Shown in pieces: positions 52,101 to 61,869 of a stretch of DNA of 64,000 nucleotides. The DNA is taken from the NCBI GenBank assembly GCA_965644295.1, contig CBFFRP010000143.1:160701-224700 (forward strand), given 5' to 3'. The stretch is from Paraphysomonas bandaiensis (lineage: Eukaryota; Chrysophyceae). The first letter of the stretch is position 1; every line of letters starts with the position of its first letter. The notes below the pieces were generated by a model that was given only the letters and a program-made list of their open reading frames with translations, was not told the DNA's origin and searched no databases. The position numbers and the translations under genes are program-made.

Positions 52101-53718
52101 TCTCCTTTGCCTTCGAAAGGTGATGTCGTTGTAGTCCTGATCCTCTGAATAACATGTGTCGGTGAGCTTCTAATAACTTCGATTTCGAGACATGTCCAGT
52201 ACGCTCATGTAAGCGATCCAACGCATCTTGTCCTGTATTATCCGACAAATTTACCTCCTCCATCTGATTGCACATAGACACATTTGGCAGATTTAACACC
52301 TCCATCAAGTCCACATACGGCATCCCTCCATGCTCATCGTACTCTCCAGTCAACACCTCGTTTCCAGAGTCCAATTCCACGATTTTAGGCTTTCGAAGCA
52401 GTTGTAATCCGTATCCCATTGATCTCAGCATCCCTCCTGACACAATGTTCTTCACCGCTTCTTCACTAACTCTGATGTCTCTCCATTCCCCGAATGTACC
52501 AGCCCCCTGTGTCTCCAATTGAGAACCCTTTCTAGTTAGTTGGATTGCCCCAAACTCAGGAGTAAATGACTCCAGTGCAATTTTATCCTTTACTATAAAC
52601 AGTCTTTTACTTGCACAACTGTCCAGATATACACGAGGTTCTTCCGACGTATCCACCGATAGCAAAACCTCTTCTCCAAACATATTCGCTTCATCATCCG
52701 ACGACTCTCCGTCGTTGACGTATTTCTTCCATTCTGTCTCGAATTTCCTGTTCGATTTTCGAGGATTCTCATTATCCGGGTTTTTTATGTTCTTCCGTTT
52801 TTTCGACTTGCACTGTCGGGCTTTATGACTAAAATCTCCACAGATATGACAACCAGTATAATCCTTTGATCCTGGCTGCTGCACACTCTTCGAAGCCTTT
52901 TCCTTTGTCTTCCCTTTTCTTTTGAACTTATCCATTTTTCTTTGTCGTTCCTTAGCATAACAATTCGCTGCTACATGTCCCTTCTTCCGACAAAATGAAC
53001 AAACCACTGGCTCCTTCGACGCCGTAAAATTGATCTCTTCAGATTTGTCTCCCTTTAGTTTCTTCAGCTGCGTCATAGCCTCGTCATACTCTTCACAAGC
53101 CTCTTTCACCGAATCAAATGTAGTTGTTGCTTTAGGCATCATCGCTACCGACATCCATAAATCATGTAATTCCTCTATCTGCAGCGCTGCTTTTATCTTT
53201 GCTAATTTACTTGCCTCTGTCTGCGGTTGTCCCAATTTTATGAGCTTCTGGATTATACCGTTCAGTCGATCTACCCCAACAGACACCTTTTCCCCCGGCC
53301 TTATTTTGAACGAATGGTATTCTGCCGTAGTCTTCTCCAATACAGTCCCAATCTCGCCTCTGAACCTATCAACCAGTGTCTGAAGGAGCTCACTGGATAA
53401 CACCTCCTTAGCAGGATCATCAGCAGGTAAAATTGCCTTCCCCTCCAAATATTGATTGGCTACCTCCAACACATCAGGGTCATGCTCGCAAGCCTCCCAA
53501 ATAGTACTAACACAGGTATCATTACGCTCTCTCCATGACTCTAAATTCCTTCCTCCGGCTGGCGGGTCCTCCAAGCCAAGATGGTTTCGGTTTTTCTTCA
53601 TTAGATGCATCTTGATTTTTCTCGCTGAATAGTCTGCTTGGTTCTTGTCAAACCGTAGCTTCTTGTCATCTTCCCCATCCCTACAACTAGCATTCGCTAC
53701 CATAACAGAAGTTGACAT
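49120..53718 (-). CDS. Copia Gag-Pol polyprotein
   Basis: 1532 aa, one frame. Order: Gag helices; two CCHC zinc knuckles (CSFCRKKGHVAANC and CHICGDFSHKARQC, C-x2-C-x4-H-x4-C); a protease with LDSCASKRLF, where the usual DSGA is DSCA; integrase with its HHCC zinc region (RTGHVSK... to CKWCAKAK) and DDE core (TADISVYL, ADGGSELIS, TPELNAVSERK); reverse transcriptase (KARLVAIG, QLDVSNAFLYA, KKSLYGLRSSPRSWW, IYVDDILVLG); and RNase H (DADWAGD..RKSTSGY, ATSSMQSEYQ, ADIYTKSL). Integrase before reverse transcriptase defines Ty1/copia (Pseudoviridae-like) order. The first ATG (53718) lies inside the 5' LTR, as in yeast Ty1. No separate Gag stop or frameshift site is evident, so the Gag:Pol ratio must be set by protein processing or another means. 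Confidence 0.95.
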   Translation of the reverse strand: MSTSVMVANASCRDGEDDKKLRFDKNQADYSARKIKMHLMKKNRNHLGLEDPPAGGRNLESWRERNDTCVSTIWEACEHDPDVLEVANQYLEGKAILPADDPAKEVLSSELLQTLVDRFRGEIGTVLEKTTAEYHSFKIRPGEKVSVGVDRLNGIIQKLIKLGQPQTEASKLAKIKAALQIEELHDLWMSVAMMPKATTTFDSVKEACEEYDEAMTQLKKLKGDKSEEINFTASKEPVVCSFCRKKGHVAANCYAKERQRKMDKFKRKGKTKEKASKSVQQPGSKDYTGCHICGDFSHKARQCKSKKRKNIKNPDNENPRKSNRKFETEWKKYVNDGESSDDEANMFGEEVLLSVDTSEEPRVYLDSCASKRLFIVKDKIALESFTPEFGAIQLTRKGSQLETQGAGTFGEWRDIRVSEEAVKNIVSGGMLRSMGYGLQLLRKPKIVELDSGNEVLTGEYDEHGGMPYVDLMEVLNLPNVSMCNQMEEVNLSDNTGQDALDRLHERTGHVSKSKLLEAHRHMLFRGSGLQRHHLSKAKEKSCKKPLCKWCAKAKITRHSFKSRDNEELSAVRFLERVTADISVYLNCESRQGYKYVLLFTDLATKMIWEYGLRTRSGEEVFKCLRHLCEVHLVKYEGWNRIVEYHADGGSELISQQIREYLLQRYGTRVSHTTRDTPELNAVSERKFRTIGEMTLTMLTASGLPKSFWSDAYQTACYIVRRMPTRTWQGWMSPYECVPGGSVPSLSWLRKWGCKAYVLTPKADRRKDWEDKAMTGYFIGYPADRKGYKVLVGDTVVHSVHVLFDESVPERSQDYYRELEEAQVAIDPEARQPGEFEYLIGKHHEDGGLLYKTNRVVIRKGLIVGYRSLVTGNQVQVEDKTPIHIADIKKMTEDLAQRVVRARVTDNRDGGISGVVPQQSESGQVQPQADSALPSGEGTPAENHPHGKRARTPRTVTNVSVLGQIHHLSDESDVSDLLQEADSVWMSAEESTVPQTHRESLESAEHREWRRARRVEREGLAKRDTMEVTRIPDGVVPLHSKYVYGKKYDKEGEVRRYKARLVAIGCGQQSSGWANHFAPVVKGVTVRLLIAIAFVMNMVIHQLDVSNAFLYADIEGDVYMKATPDFQLPEGYCFKLKKSLYGLRSSPRSWWKTLDKFIRSMHFKPCVLDPCLYYQYKGDELILLTIYVDDILVLGRDVNIVKDIKAQLCARFDMKDMGEMEHFLNVRVTRTPEYIRLDQSVYAAKILEKFEKYLGPPRKVRKSPLPAEAMDLVAKGARHEHTEEEQLIVDNFPYRPLIGALLYLSMNTRPDIAYAVGVLSRFSNKVNIEVCKLLTHVWQYIRGSIDKGIQYGSRRFDFHMFTDADWAGDQLSRKSTSGYVGFAAGGPIVWQSKLQTTVATSSMQSEYQCIYSGLQEVLWVRGVTGEIKLRLIKPTPFFIDSQSAQDLAENPVFHKKSKHIEIKYHMVREHVDPNQFNTIKLVHVHTSQQAADIYTKSLVGLSYMEQRKRNLGEKVKSSTEVINEGPRDKRRRK
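53695..53702 (-). other. Primer-binding site of the copia element
   Basis: TGGTAGCG directly follows the 5' LTR on the minus strand and complements the 3' end of eukaryotic initiator tRNA-Met, the primer used by Ty1. It overlaps codons 6-8 of the Gag-Pol frame. Confidence 0.7.
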
Positions 53719-53994
53719 TATTTGCTAAGGTTTACTATTCTCAACTGATAAGATGAAATTATAAACATTACATGATAAAGAACCTAAGTTGTGTTCGATG
53801 TGTTCAACACCATTCATTTACTACTATAGTGTACAACCACACACTCAGTCATCGTATCCTGTATAGTCATCCACTTCTACTTCAGTTTCATACTACATAA
53901 TATAATGTACTAATTACATATATATCTTTCGATCCTTGCATCTCACATAATACTGCACTCAATTGCAAGTATATAGAATCTTCAGATCTCAACA
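53703..53994 (-). repeat. 5' LTR of the copia element
   Basis: 292-bp copy carrying the presumed promoter (TATATATGTAATTAG region on the minus strand) and the first five codons of Gag. Confidence 0.95.
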
Positions 53995-55000
53995 CACATG
54001 ACAACCAAACCAACTGCTGCTTATAGCTACTAAAAATCCACCTCGTCCTCATCCTCTGAGCCATCATCGGTGACGTCAACATCACAATATTCATCCACAG
54101 AATTAATTGAAATATGCTAGTATCCGGCCATAACTGTCGAATAGCTTTCAGAAACAACAGCATATTAAGTAGGATGGATGCATTTGGCAACACTGATATA
54201 TTATTTTTAGCTGTGCTGTACAGAAGTTCCCATGTACGTTTCCCGTAAACTGGCTCTGGCAGATCAAAGGTTAAGGACAGTTCACACCTACGATAGCGCA
54301 TACGCAATGAAGCCCTGACATGGAAAAATCCTTCAGCATTGGCAGGAATCGGGCCAAAACAAAACATGGCTTAGACCTGAATAAAGCCACATACTCCGAT
54401 TGTGGTTTTCGACTTGACTCTCTCAAACATATGTGTCTTGATTGTCCACACGACTCCATTTCGCAGATACGAGAATCCGCCTTTAGAGACACTCCAGGAG
54501 CTACAACGAGACCCTACCCTAGCAACTTGGAGTGCAGCTATTCCCAAGAGGCTGTCCAGCAGAGCCTGGAACACCTCTACCGCAAGTTTTTCTGGACGGG
54601 GGCTATTACTGAGGCCCAGCTGGAGAATGTGTTTGGCGCGGAATATGATTGTGCTTTAAACTCGCGAGGACTTCGTAATCTAGAAATAGTAGTTGTAAAC
54701 CTTCTCCAGCCGCTCTACGCTGCAGCCAAACAAATGATTCAAGACCGTAGTCGCCGCAACAAGTCCTGCAGGACCCTACCCCAAGGGACGTCCCCTTGAA
54801 TAACGTTCATAGAGAACTTTTCCTTCACATACAAGAACGAAAGCAGCTTTCGTAGCATTATATAGTAGGATATGAGAATGTACAAGATAGATACAGGTAG
54901 ACGCCTATCTAGCTTGACTAGTTCCTTATCCAGTTACTAATCTGGTGCTGATTCTCAACGCTTATTGCCAATAATAAGACTTTCATATCACGGTGTTACT
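53995..55000. other. Possible disrupted coding region beside the copia insertion
   Basis: Both strands have suggestive frames. Minus: CEMESCGQSRHICLRESS joins across a 62-nt GT-AG intron to MRYRRCELSLTFDLPEPVYG and KRTWELLYSTAKNNIS; a stop-terminated acidic end, DEYCDVDVTDDGSEDED, lies in another frame near 54040-54110. Plus: LEHLYRKFFWTGAITEAQ and GLRNLEIVVVNLLQPLYA run to a stop at 54799, with PPLETLQELQRDPTLATW in a different frame. I cannot decide which strand is real; a frameshifted pseudogene is likely. About 54841-54990 is a diverged copy of 11291-11450. Confidence 0.3.
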
Positions 55001-55880
55001 TTTCGATCTGATACACAAACGCATGTGTGCAATTGAGGTATCCGTAAAGCATTGTTCCAACGAATGAATGACAAGTAACGTGTGAAGATGTTGGTTGTAA
55101 CTCCATATAGTTAACTAAATGTGTTGTATAGTGCACCACTTCTCGCGTATGCAATCTGAACTGTATCTCTGTGTATGCATCACTTCTACTCTGCATTTTC
55201 AGCTCTTCGCTGGAATGTTTTTATGTATGTGTAAACTAGAGGCTGTCGCTTCCATTATCACACTAATTCTCTTCATTGTGATACCAGAATTGAGTTTTTG
55301 TTACAGTGGCTTGTAAGAGTCTTTCGTGCTGAGCCTTCCAGGATACGCCACCATACCATGGCACACTGACTCACTCACCGCTGCAGATATGTAGATATCG
55401 CTCATCATGCTGCTAGGTAGAGATACAGCAACATCCTCTATGAGATAACTGTCCGTCCGCCCGTTAACGGCCAGGGATGGAAAAACGGGCTACCGTTGTT
55501 GGAGGGAATTTTATGTACAGAGCAGCACGAGGAGCACACCGACACCTACGACATCATGTACTGCTGTATATACCATATATCTACTGCTGTATACAATATA
55601 TGGTGCCTACAGTATGGGCTTGTGTGGAAGATTGTTTGATATGATGGTATTCTATTCTGATTCTCGTACACTGTACTCATCCAGTGACTTCCACTCCTCA
55701 CATCACTCATCGCATACAGACACTTCATTCGAAAGAAGTGTTTATATTTCGCTGCGTATGACTGTATAGTACAGTGACTGACGTATCAGTGTAGTCGTAT
55801 AGTATCATATCGTGTAGTATCGTATAGCTTGATAGGGACCTACAAGTCCATTACATAACCACCCCCATCATCCTCCCGGT
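55001..55880. promoter_or_regulatory. Upstream region of the RFxV-motif gene
   Basis: Mostly unremarkable AT-rich DNA. TACTGCTGTATATACCATAT (55559-55578) and TACTGCTGTATACAATATAT (55582-55601) form a doublet of the recurring upstream motif, about 300 bp before the start codon. Confidence 0.35.
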
Positions 55881-57768
55881 ATGTCGGATCCGGCTATTCA
55901 AACAGAGGCTGAAGTTAAAGGTCGCTTCAAAGTGAAGCATGTAGGGCCTGTTGATGTCAACACACGTCTGTCTCATCTCTTATATGTCCCGCATATCTCC
56001 AGGTGAAGCCCACAGGGGATGAGGCTGATCACAAGACTGCTCCTACAGGTGGAGGTGTTGAGTCAGGCGGCGATATGATATCATCTACTGTTCAATCATC
56101 AGCAACAGCAGCAGCATCAGCAGTGAAGCATATCGACGCAGCTGCGACACAGGAATCAGAAATAATCGGACGATTTAAGGTCAAGCATGTAAGTTATTCC
56201 TTCCCGCTTCCATACCATACATCTCTGATACTGGAGCAGGTGAAGCAGAGCGATGATACTGCGGGCGGAAATGAAGTTAAAAATAAAGCTGCTGTGGAGA
56301 ATAGCAGTAGTACTGGGACGGCGAATTCCGGGGTAGAAATACTTAACCCACAGAGCGAAGATGGAAAGGTATCAGGCCCAGTTACTAGCGGAACAGTTGC
56401 CAAAAAGAGTAGATTCACCGTATTATCTGGAGGATCTGGCAGTCCTTCTAAGCATCTACCACCCTCTTCGAATGATGCAGGCCCGACTCCCACTATAGTA
56501 AGAGTGGGAAGTGGAGGTACTAAGCCTCAAGTTGCTGTTGCGGACGAGAAAACAGCATCTGAAGTCCCCGCCGCTCCAACTAGCACAACTAAGGCACCGG
56601 GCAGGAAGAGCAAGAGTCGTTTCACTGTGAAAACTATTCCCATTGAGGTGAATAGTTACAATGTGTGATGTAAGCATGACATTGTGGTATCGCAGGACGA
56701 CAAAGAAACCTCCGACCACACAAATCAGAGCTCCGCTGGTACCTGCGTTGTATTTCTTCCGTATTTTTTAACTATTCTTCCTGCATAGGTGTAACTTGTC
56801 CCTCTCCCACACTGCGACCTCTTCCTACTACTCGAAGGCATACTTCACAAGGATTGGAAAGCACCCCTGGTGATACAGACTCCCCGCTAGGCCTTCAACT
56901 GCTTTCTCTGCAGCAGCAGGGGGGTGCGGGGCGTCTACAGCAGCTTCTTGAAAGTAATTATCACATCCTTGCAAGTATCCAGAGCGCTCTCGCCACTTCC
57001 AGTGATGCTCGCCCTCGCCCTTCTTCCGCTATGCAGCAACCAGTTCATCAGCAGCAACCATCTCGGCCGCCTGCAACCCAACAGACTGGTGGTGTAGGAT
57101 TCAAGCCCATTGAATGTCACACCGCGGGCAACAGTGAAGCACCACCACCGGACGCCCTGCATACCACACGCCCCCCTTCTATTAGTACCAACAGCAGTCG
57201 AGAAAAGGACAAGCCCTTTGGCAACATGCTGCACCATTTGAATGAAATGAAGAAAGAGGTAGACGAGGCTGCACATGCAGGAGAAATACATCAAATGGAA
57301 AAGCGAATGTTGAGGGTAAAATGCGCAAAATTGGAGGAGAAATTGCAGTTCGAGCGCAACGTAAGAGCATCTTTGGAAGAGCGGTTGGAGAAAGCTTTGC
57401 AAACTCAGAGGCAGTTACAACAGCAGGTCGACGCCTTGCTTCACCAGCAGCAGCACGGAATGCACCACGAACAGCAACAGGCTTGCCCGATACTGCAAGG
57501 TGGTTCCGACCACCTGCCTGTCCCTACAACCGGTATAGGAGCAGGAGACACACGGAACCGGCAGAGTGGGTCTTGTTTACAGGAAATGGAAAATGCTGCG
57601 CTCTGTAGTATAGGCTCCCCATCTGTTGCTTCCTCATTAGGAATTGGACAGTCAGTCAGAAGCAATGGAAGTGATGACTTCGACTCTTTTTTTGCCTCTC
57701 GCGGCGTGTGGCCGGAGAGTGAACAGACTTTGAATTTGAATCACAATGGCAGTGTTGGTGGGACTTAA
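55881..57768 (+). CDS. Disordered scaffold-like protein with four RFxV motifs and a coiled coil
   Basis: Five exons (55881-55940, 56003-56188, 56240-56647, 56696-56738, 56789-57768) join in phase to 558 aa. RFKV occurs at residues 15-18 and 77-80 in the repeated string GRFKVKHVK, and RFTV at 140-143 and 209-212 in the context KSRFTV. RFx[VI] is the docking motif bound by the conserved C-terminal domain of OSR1/SPAK (Fray) kinases and found in WNK kinases and cation-chloride cotransporters. No kinase domain is present, so this would be a scaffold or substrate; that is inference. The rest is Ser/Ala/Gly-rich until a Glu/Lys/Gln coiled coil (about residues 365-440: LNEMKKEVDEA, KLEEKLQFERNVRASLEERL, then Gln/His-rich). 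Two introns fall exactly after the KH of the GRFKVKH repeats, as if an exon had been duplicated. Confidence 0.8.
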
Positions 57769-59037
57769 ATATCCTTCTCAAACCAGACATATTAGAGATA
57801 GAGCTTGCGTGCTTGTTGTGTGCAGTGTGGTGGTAGTAATTCGTAATGCTGAAGTTGAGTATTGCAATTCGAAATATGTTGCTGGGTGTTGAATCTGGAT
57901 TGGACATATTTAATTTGAGCGAGTGGGTTAATAAAAAACTTGTGCTTTCAACCTCTGTTTTTGTCCTACCCTATATCGTAAGAGATGCGGTTCGCATGTT
58001 CTGCCTGGGACAGTAGATTCGGATACCTCTCCACCTTGTCGGTCCAAGACTCACATTCCTAGCGTTCTCAACAACCCCAAAACTTTGGTCTCCCTCTCAA
58101 AACCCGATTATCCAACTATTCACAAATTGCAGGCAGATCTAACCTTACTGTAGTCTTAGCTCCTCATCTTGAAACTGCGCTGTATTTAGTATCTGGTACA
58201 CTGGTATATGTCCTTTAATTGCTGAAACCCGAATATATCAATGCTATTAAACATGCCTTATCTCATTTGGTGTGTTAATATCTTTTTCAACTGTTCAGTG
58301 AATACTTTCTCCTTCTGAATTCTTGTGACCTTATGTGCCACGGATTTGACTTGCCCTTGTCCGCTTGGTTTATTCTGATACCAGGCAAGTTGTCAAGTTA
58401 CACTTTCTGTAAAAGAAATTCCATTTAAAGTTAGGGTAGTTTAGATGTTGCGCAATCGTTACTTCAAGTCCTAAGCTTACAACAATAGGATTTACGTATT
58501 GTGTATAGTGTATAGTATTCTGATGGTATCGTTTGCGATGTCAAACTATGACTCGATTAAAAGAGTCATAAAATTCCCATGCAAATATATAAAACGTAGA
58601 CATAGATATCATTATGATGTTTACTGTTATTCATGTAGTGTTGGGTGTAGGGTATACATTCAGTTCCCATATCGAAGTTAGGTCCAAAGACTAAAGACAA
58701 TAAGGCTTCATTACAAACGCACAATGAATAATGACAGGACAATAGGAGTGTGCATACTATAAGTGAAATTCCTGTGATGTACCATGACTTCTATTATGTA
58801 TTAGTTATGGTTCTGTCGGTAAGTTTTAGGGAATATGTAACCAGCGTAACCTCTTTAACTGGTGCTGTAAAGTGTAAAGGCATCGGTTGCTACATACGAA
58901 TTACAAATGCCTTTTCAGTATAGGTGCACACCAACACTCTATTTCACTATCGTAAACTTAACTATAAACTTCTAGTAAGTATATTGGTTCCAAAAGATAA
59001 ATATCTCTATACAATGAGAGCTGCAAATGACTCTACA
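57769..59037. other. Convergent intergenic region
   Basis: No coding frame supported. AATAAA-like signal near 57931 (plus strand) could serve the RFxV gene. Confidence 0.45.
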
Positions 59038-59675
59038 TCATGCTCGGGTCACCATCATACAGTTGGGGTACTTCGTGGTGCATCTCGAATGCCTGAGCAC
59101 AGAGCTCGCTGGAGGCGTCATTATCACTAGCACAGGTCCATCCTTCTTCTTCAGGTATATGCAGACGCTATTCATCAAATTAAACACTTCAACGTAAAGA
59201 AAGAAGTTCTATTACCACAAATACATTCTGTCCTTTTTCAACCACAGCGTGGCTCCTCTGTACAACCTTCAGTACGTATCATTACACAAACTTCCCTTAT
59301 TATGATGCTAAAACCTTCCCAGTCTTCCATCCTGTGGGCGTGGGAACCCCTCCAATAATGTCTACCCCTTTGTATGCTTTTATTCCATCGTCAATAGATA
59401 CGAGGAACTTATGCCTGATAGGGAGGTTTATAGTGCATTGATTGATACTCCATCACTCACCATGGGCAGGATACCACACTCTTTCCTATGTCTTCAATGT
59501 CTATGACATTGCCAAGAGTGAGAGGTCCTCCAGCGTGATGGCATATGGAGTCAATGCACGACAATCTGCCTTTATGACGGAACACAGTCACATACCTGCC
59601 CTCGATACACGTGTGAAGTCTCTCACCGTCTCGAGGGAAGGAGGATGCAGACACCAACCACCACAGCCCTGACAT
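59038..59675 (-). CDS. Rieske [2Fe-2S] domain protein, RFESD-like
   Basis: Four exons (59038-59148, 59216-59266, 59315-59414, 59461-59675) join in phase to 158 aa; human RFESD is 157 aa. Cluster ligands are visible: C45-x-H47 in SICHHAGGPLTLG and C70-x2-H73 in SCPWHKF, i.e. the Rieske C-x-H...C-x2-H pattern, with the family's GGPL.LG between. Before it, RYVTVFRHKGRLSCID matches the leading strands. No TM segment or catalytic iron domain is present, so it is a free-standing ferredoxin-like electron carrier of unknown partner. The last exon (frame MTPPASSVLRHS) is the least certain: its acceptor is AAG and an alternative frame is open. ATG 59675 was preferred over an in-frame upstream ATG at 59834, because the extension has no family similarity. 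Confidence 0.82.
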
Positions 59676-60425
59676 GAGTGGTGTCTCAAGTGTATTTCTA
59701 TCAGCTGCAACTGCTCTCTCGCTCCATATATACACACATACACAGCAGTACGAGCACCAACTGAGAGTTAACCAGCTGTTATACGGGCGTATACTGCACG
59801 TATTTTGGAAAGGACAAATAAAATGTATAGCCAATCAAATATATCCAGCTGAAGTAACTGTATATCTATTGGCCAATATCCACTGAGAGTGCTCGACATG
59901 TATGTACAGCAGGAGGTGCAGGTGCATGAGAGGACGATACGGTTAAGAGCAGAGCTGAGTGGGTGGGTGGTCCTATCGAATCGAGGGACTGAACAAGCCG
60001 AATACTCATCGCTGTTCATCAGCTAAGACCACAGTCTGTTGATGATGGACTGCTGTGTATCGCATAGTCTGAGCATACGAACATGCTGTGAGTAGCTGTG
60101 CACTCACATACGGCTCCAGTTTTCTGAGAGAATCCCACGAAAAAAGTCACTATACGTCAATAGTAATGCACGTCTATTGGTGTATTTTTCTGGCTGAATC
60201 TAAACGCCTACTCACAGGCAATCATACAATAGAAGAACTATTGAATTGTATTTTACATCGCATAGACGATTTCACACTGTAATTAATCACGAAAAAGATA
60301 TATATACTGACTCTAAGAACAACTTCGCCGGCGCGTCAATATATGATTTTATATGAATTCCATCAAATAATTCAAGGTTCTTCATGCTGTAGTTCTTCCG
60401 CAGCCAAGTTCTACTCGTTTCATTT
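59676..60425. promoter_or_regulatory. Upstream region of the Rieske gene
   Basis: ACACAGCAGTACG (59741-59753) and GACTGCTGTGTATCG (60048-60062) carry the recurring upstream core. No gene supported. Confidence 0.3.
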
Positions 60426-61076
60426 CATGCCCCACTCTCAACTTCAGTATATGCTGAGTTTCACAAGATGGTGGCTCAGTTGCTGTACCTGGCCAAAGGG
60501 TTAGACCAGACATACTGCTTACAGTCAACATAGCACGAGAGTCAAAGAATCGACGCGCTTTGACATGGAGAAGCTTGGCAGGGTGACCGCTACCTGAACA
60601 CTGACTAAGGGACAGGACTTGTTGCTGTGCGTGGAAAGAATCTTACCATTCTGGATACGTCGATGCGGCATTTGGGGACTCCTGAAGATGGAAAGGGTCA
60701 TTCGGGTCTGGTCGTAAAGGTGGGGGATGCAGCAATTATACTTACAAATCGTCGAAACAGCGCATTGTGACACGTGACTCGACGGGAATCGGGAGTTGGT
60801 AGGTCTATCAGATATTATTGATGATTGTGCAATGGTAAGAATTCATAAGGAACAAGGATACAGTATTGTGCACCTCGAGTATTTGCAAGACAATGCCTCG
60901 ACTCTATCTCTTGTAACGAAAGGCGGAGGCAAAAATGTCGTACAAAATACCTGCGTGTGAGAGGCGTGAATTCATCAAGGAAAGGGCAGATGAAGGAAGC
61001 ATTCAGTGGAGTACTTACCCACAAGATGATGCTGGCTGATGCGTTGACGAAGCCCCTCTCAAGGTACTCTGGCTAG
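60426..61076 (+). pseudogene. Decayed Ty1/copia reverse transcriptase/RNase H relic of a second lineage
   Basis: Plus-strand frames with several stops and shifts spell a copia RNase H: MVAQLLYLAKG near 60468, YVDAAFG, KGHSGLVVKVGDAAI, MVRIHKEQGYSIVHLEYLQD, then NASTLSLVTKGGG and finally THKMMLADALTKPLSR. The VTKGGG and TKPLSR contexts differ from the intact element at 48.7-54.0 kb, so this is another copia lineage. No LTRs were identified. Confidence 0.7.
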
Positions 61077-61474
61077 GATTTATGACATGCTTGATATCGT
61101 GGGAAATAGCCCACATGCCACAGGGTGCGTGAAGCAAATAGTGATTCAGTATAGAGAATCCCAGTGATGGAAATGAAAGTCAACGTACACATTCGTTTTT
61201 GTCACAGTGATTGTTTTCAGTTATTGTACATGTGTGACTCTAGCCCAGGATGCAGTGAGAGTGTACAGTAGAACAATCAACTGTAGTATTATTGTGTTGT
61301 AAGAACCTGTAATTTTTCTATCACTAACGATTTCTGTAGTATTTGCAAGACTTGTCTTTTGCCTACCTGTAGTGTAGATTTGAACGGAGGACAACAGGCG
61401 ACTGGATCCGTGGTGTTTGATTAAGTCTGTAGTATCAGTGTTGTATTTTCGATCCAAGTACGTATTTCTCTACG

Positions 61475-61549
61475 ATGTATGTATGTATGTATGTATGTAT
61501 GTATGTATGTATGTATGTATGTATGTATGTATGTATGTATGTATGTATG

Positions 61550-61581
<32 letters not shown>

Positions 61582-61622
61582 TGTATGTATGTATGTATGT
61601 ATGTATGTATGTATGTATGTAT
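61475..61622. repeat. (TATG)n microsatellite, one interruption
   Basis: About 148 bp of TATG repeats with a single TATATG interruption near 61550. Frames through it are artefacts. Confidence 0.97.
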
Positions 61623-61624
61623 TG

Positions 61625-61728
61625 TGGCATGAAACTCTAGTTTTTAGAGGCTGGGATTTCTTTCACTTCGGGAAACATTAGGTTTCCCTTCCAGGATACA
61701 GTAGTCTAGTGGCTGTAGTTTCATGCCA
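61625..61728. repeat. 12-bp inverted repeat
   Basis: TGGCATGAAACT (61625-61636) and its exact reverse complement (61717-61728) enclose 80 nt. It could be the edge of a decayed LTR belonging to the retroelement relic downstream. Confidence 0.5.
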
Positions 61729-61869
61729 GACTAGTCATACATGATTCTTATATGCGTAATAATCATTATATTCCTAGTCAAAGCCTTTTCTTGTTGTCTC
61801 GCGTAGTTCCATCACAATATCGATATTTGAACGAATTATGACTGAATAACACAAGGAAAGTGCTAAGAA

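Larger units (their letters stand above)
48704..53994 (-). mobile_element. Complete Ty1/copia LTR retrotransposon
   Basis: A 5291-bp insertion with two 292-bp LTRs (48704-48995 and 53703-53994) that read as identical along their length, and a 5-bp target duplication CACAT (48699-48703 and 53995-53999). It is transcribed on the minus strand, so 53703-53994 is the 5' LTR. LTR ends are TGTTG...TGTTA. One uninterrupted 1532-codon Gag-Pol frame lies between. A primer-binding site and polypurine tract sit at the LTR borders. Identical LTRs and an intact frame indicate very recent insertion. Confidence 0.97.

Noticed and set aside
59676-59834. Longer N-terminus for the Rieske protein
   Set aside because: The extension is Cys/Trp/Ser-rich with no family similarity, and the shorter form matches the RFESD length.
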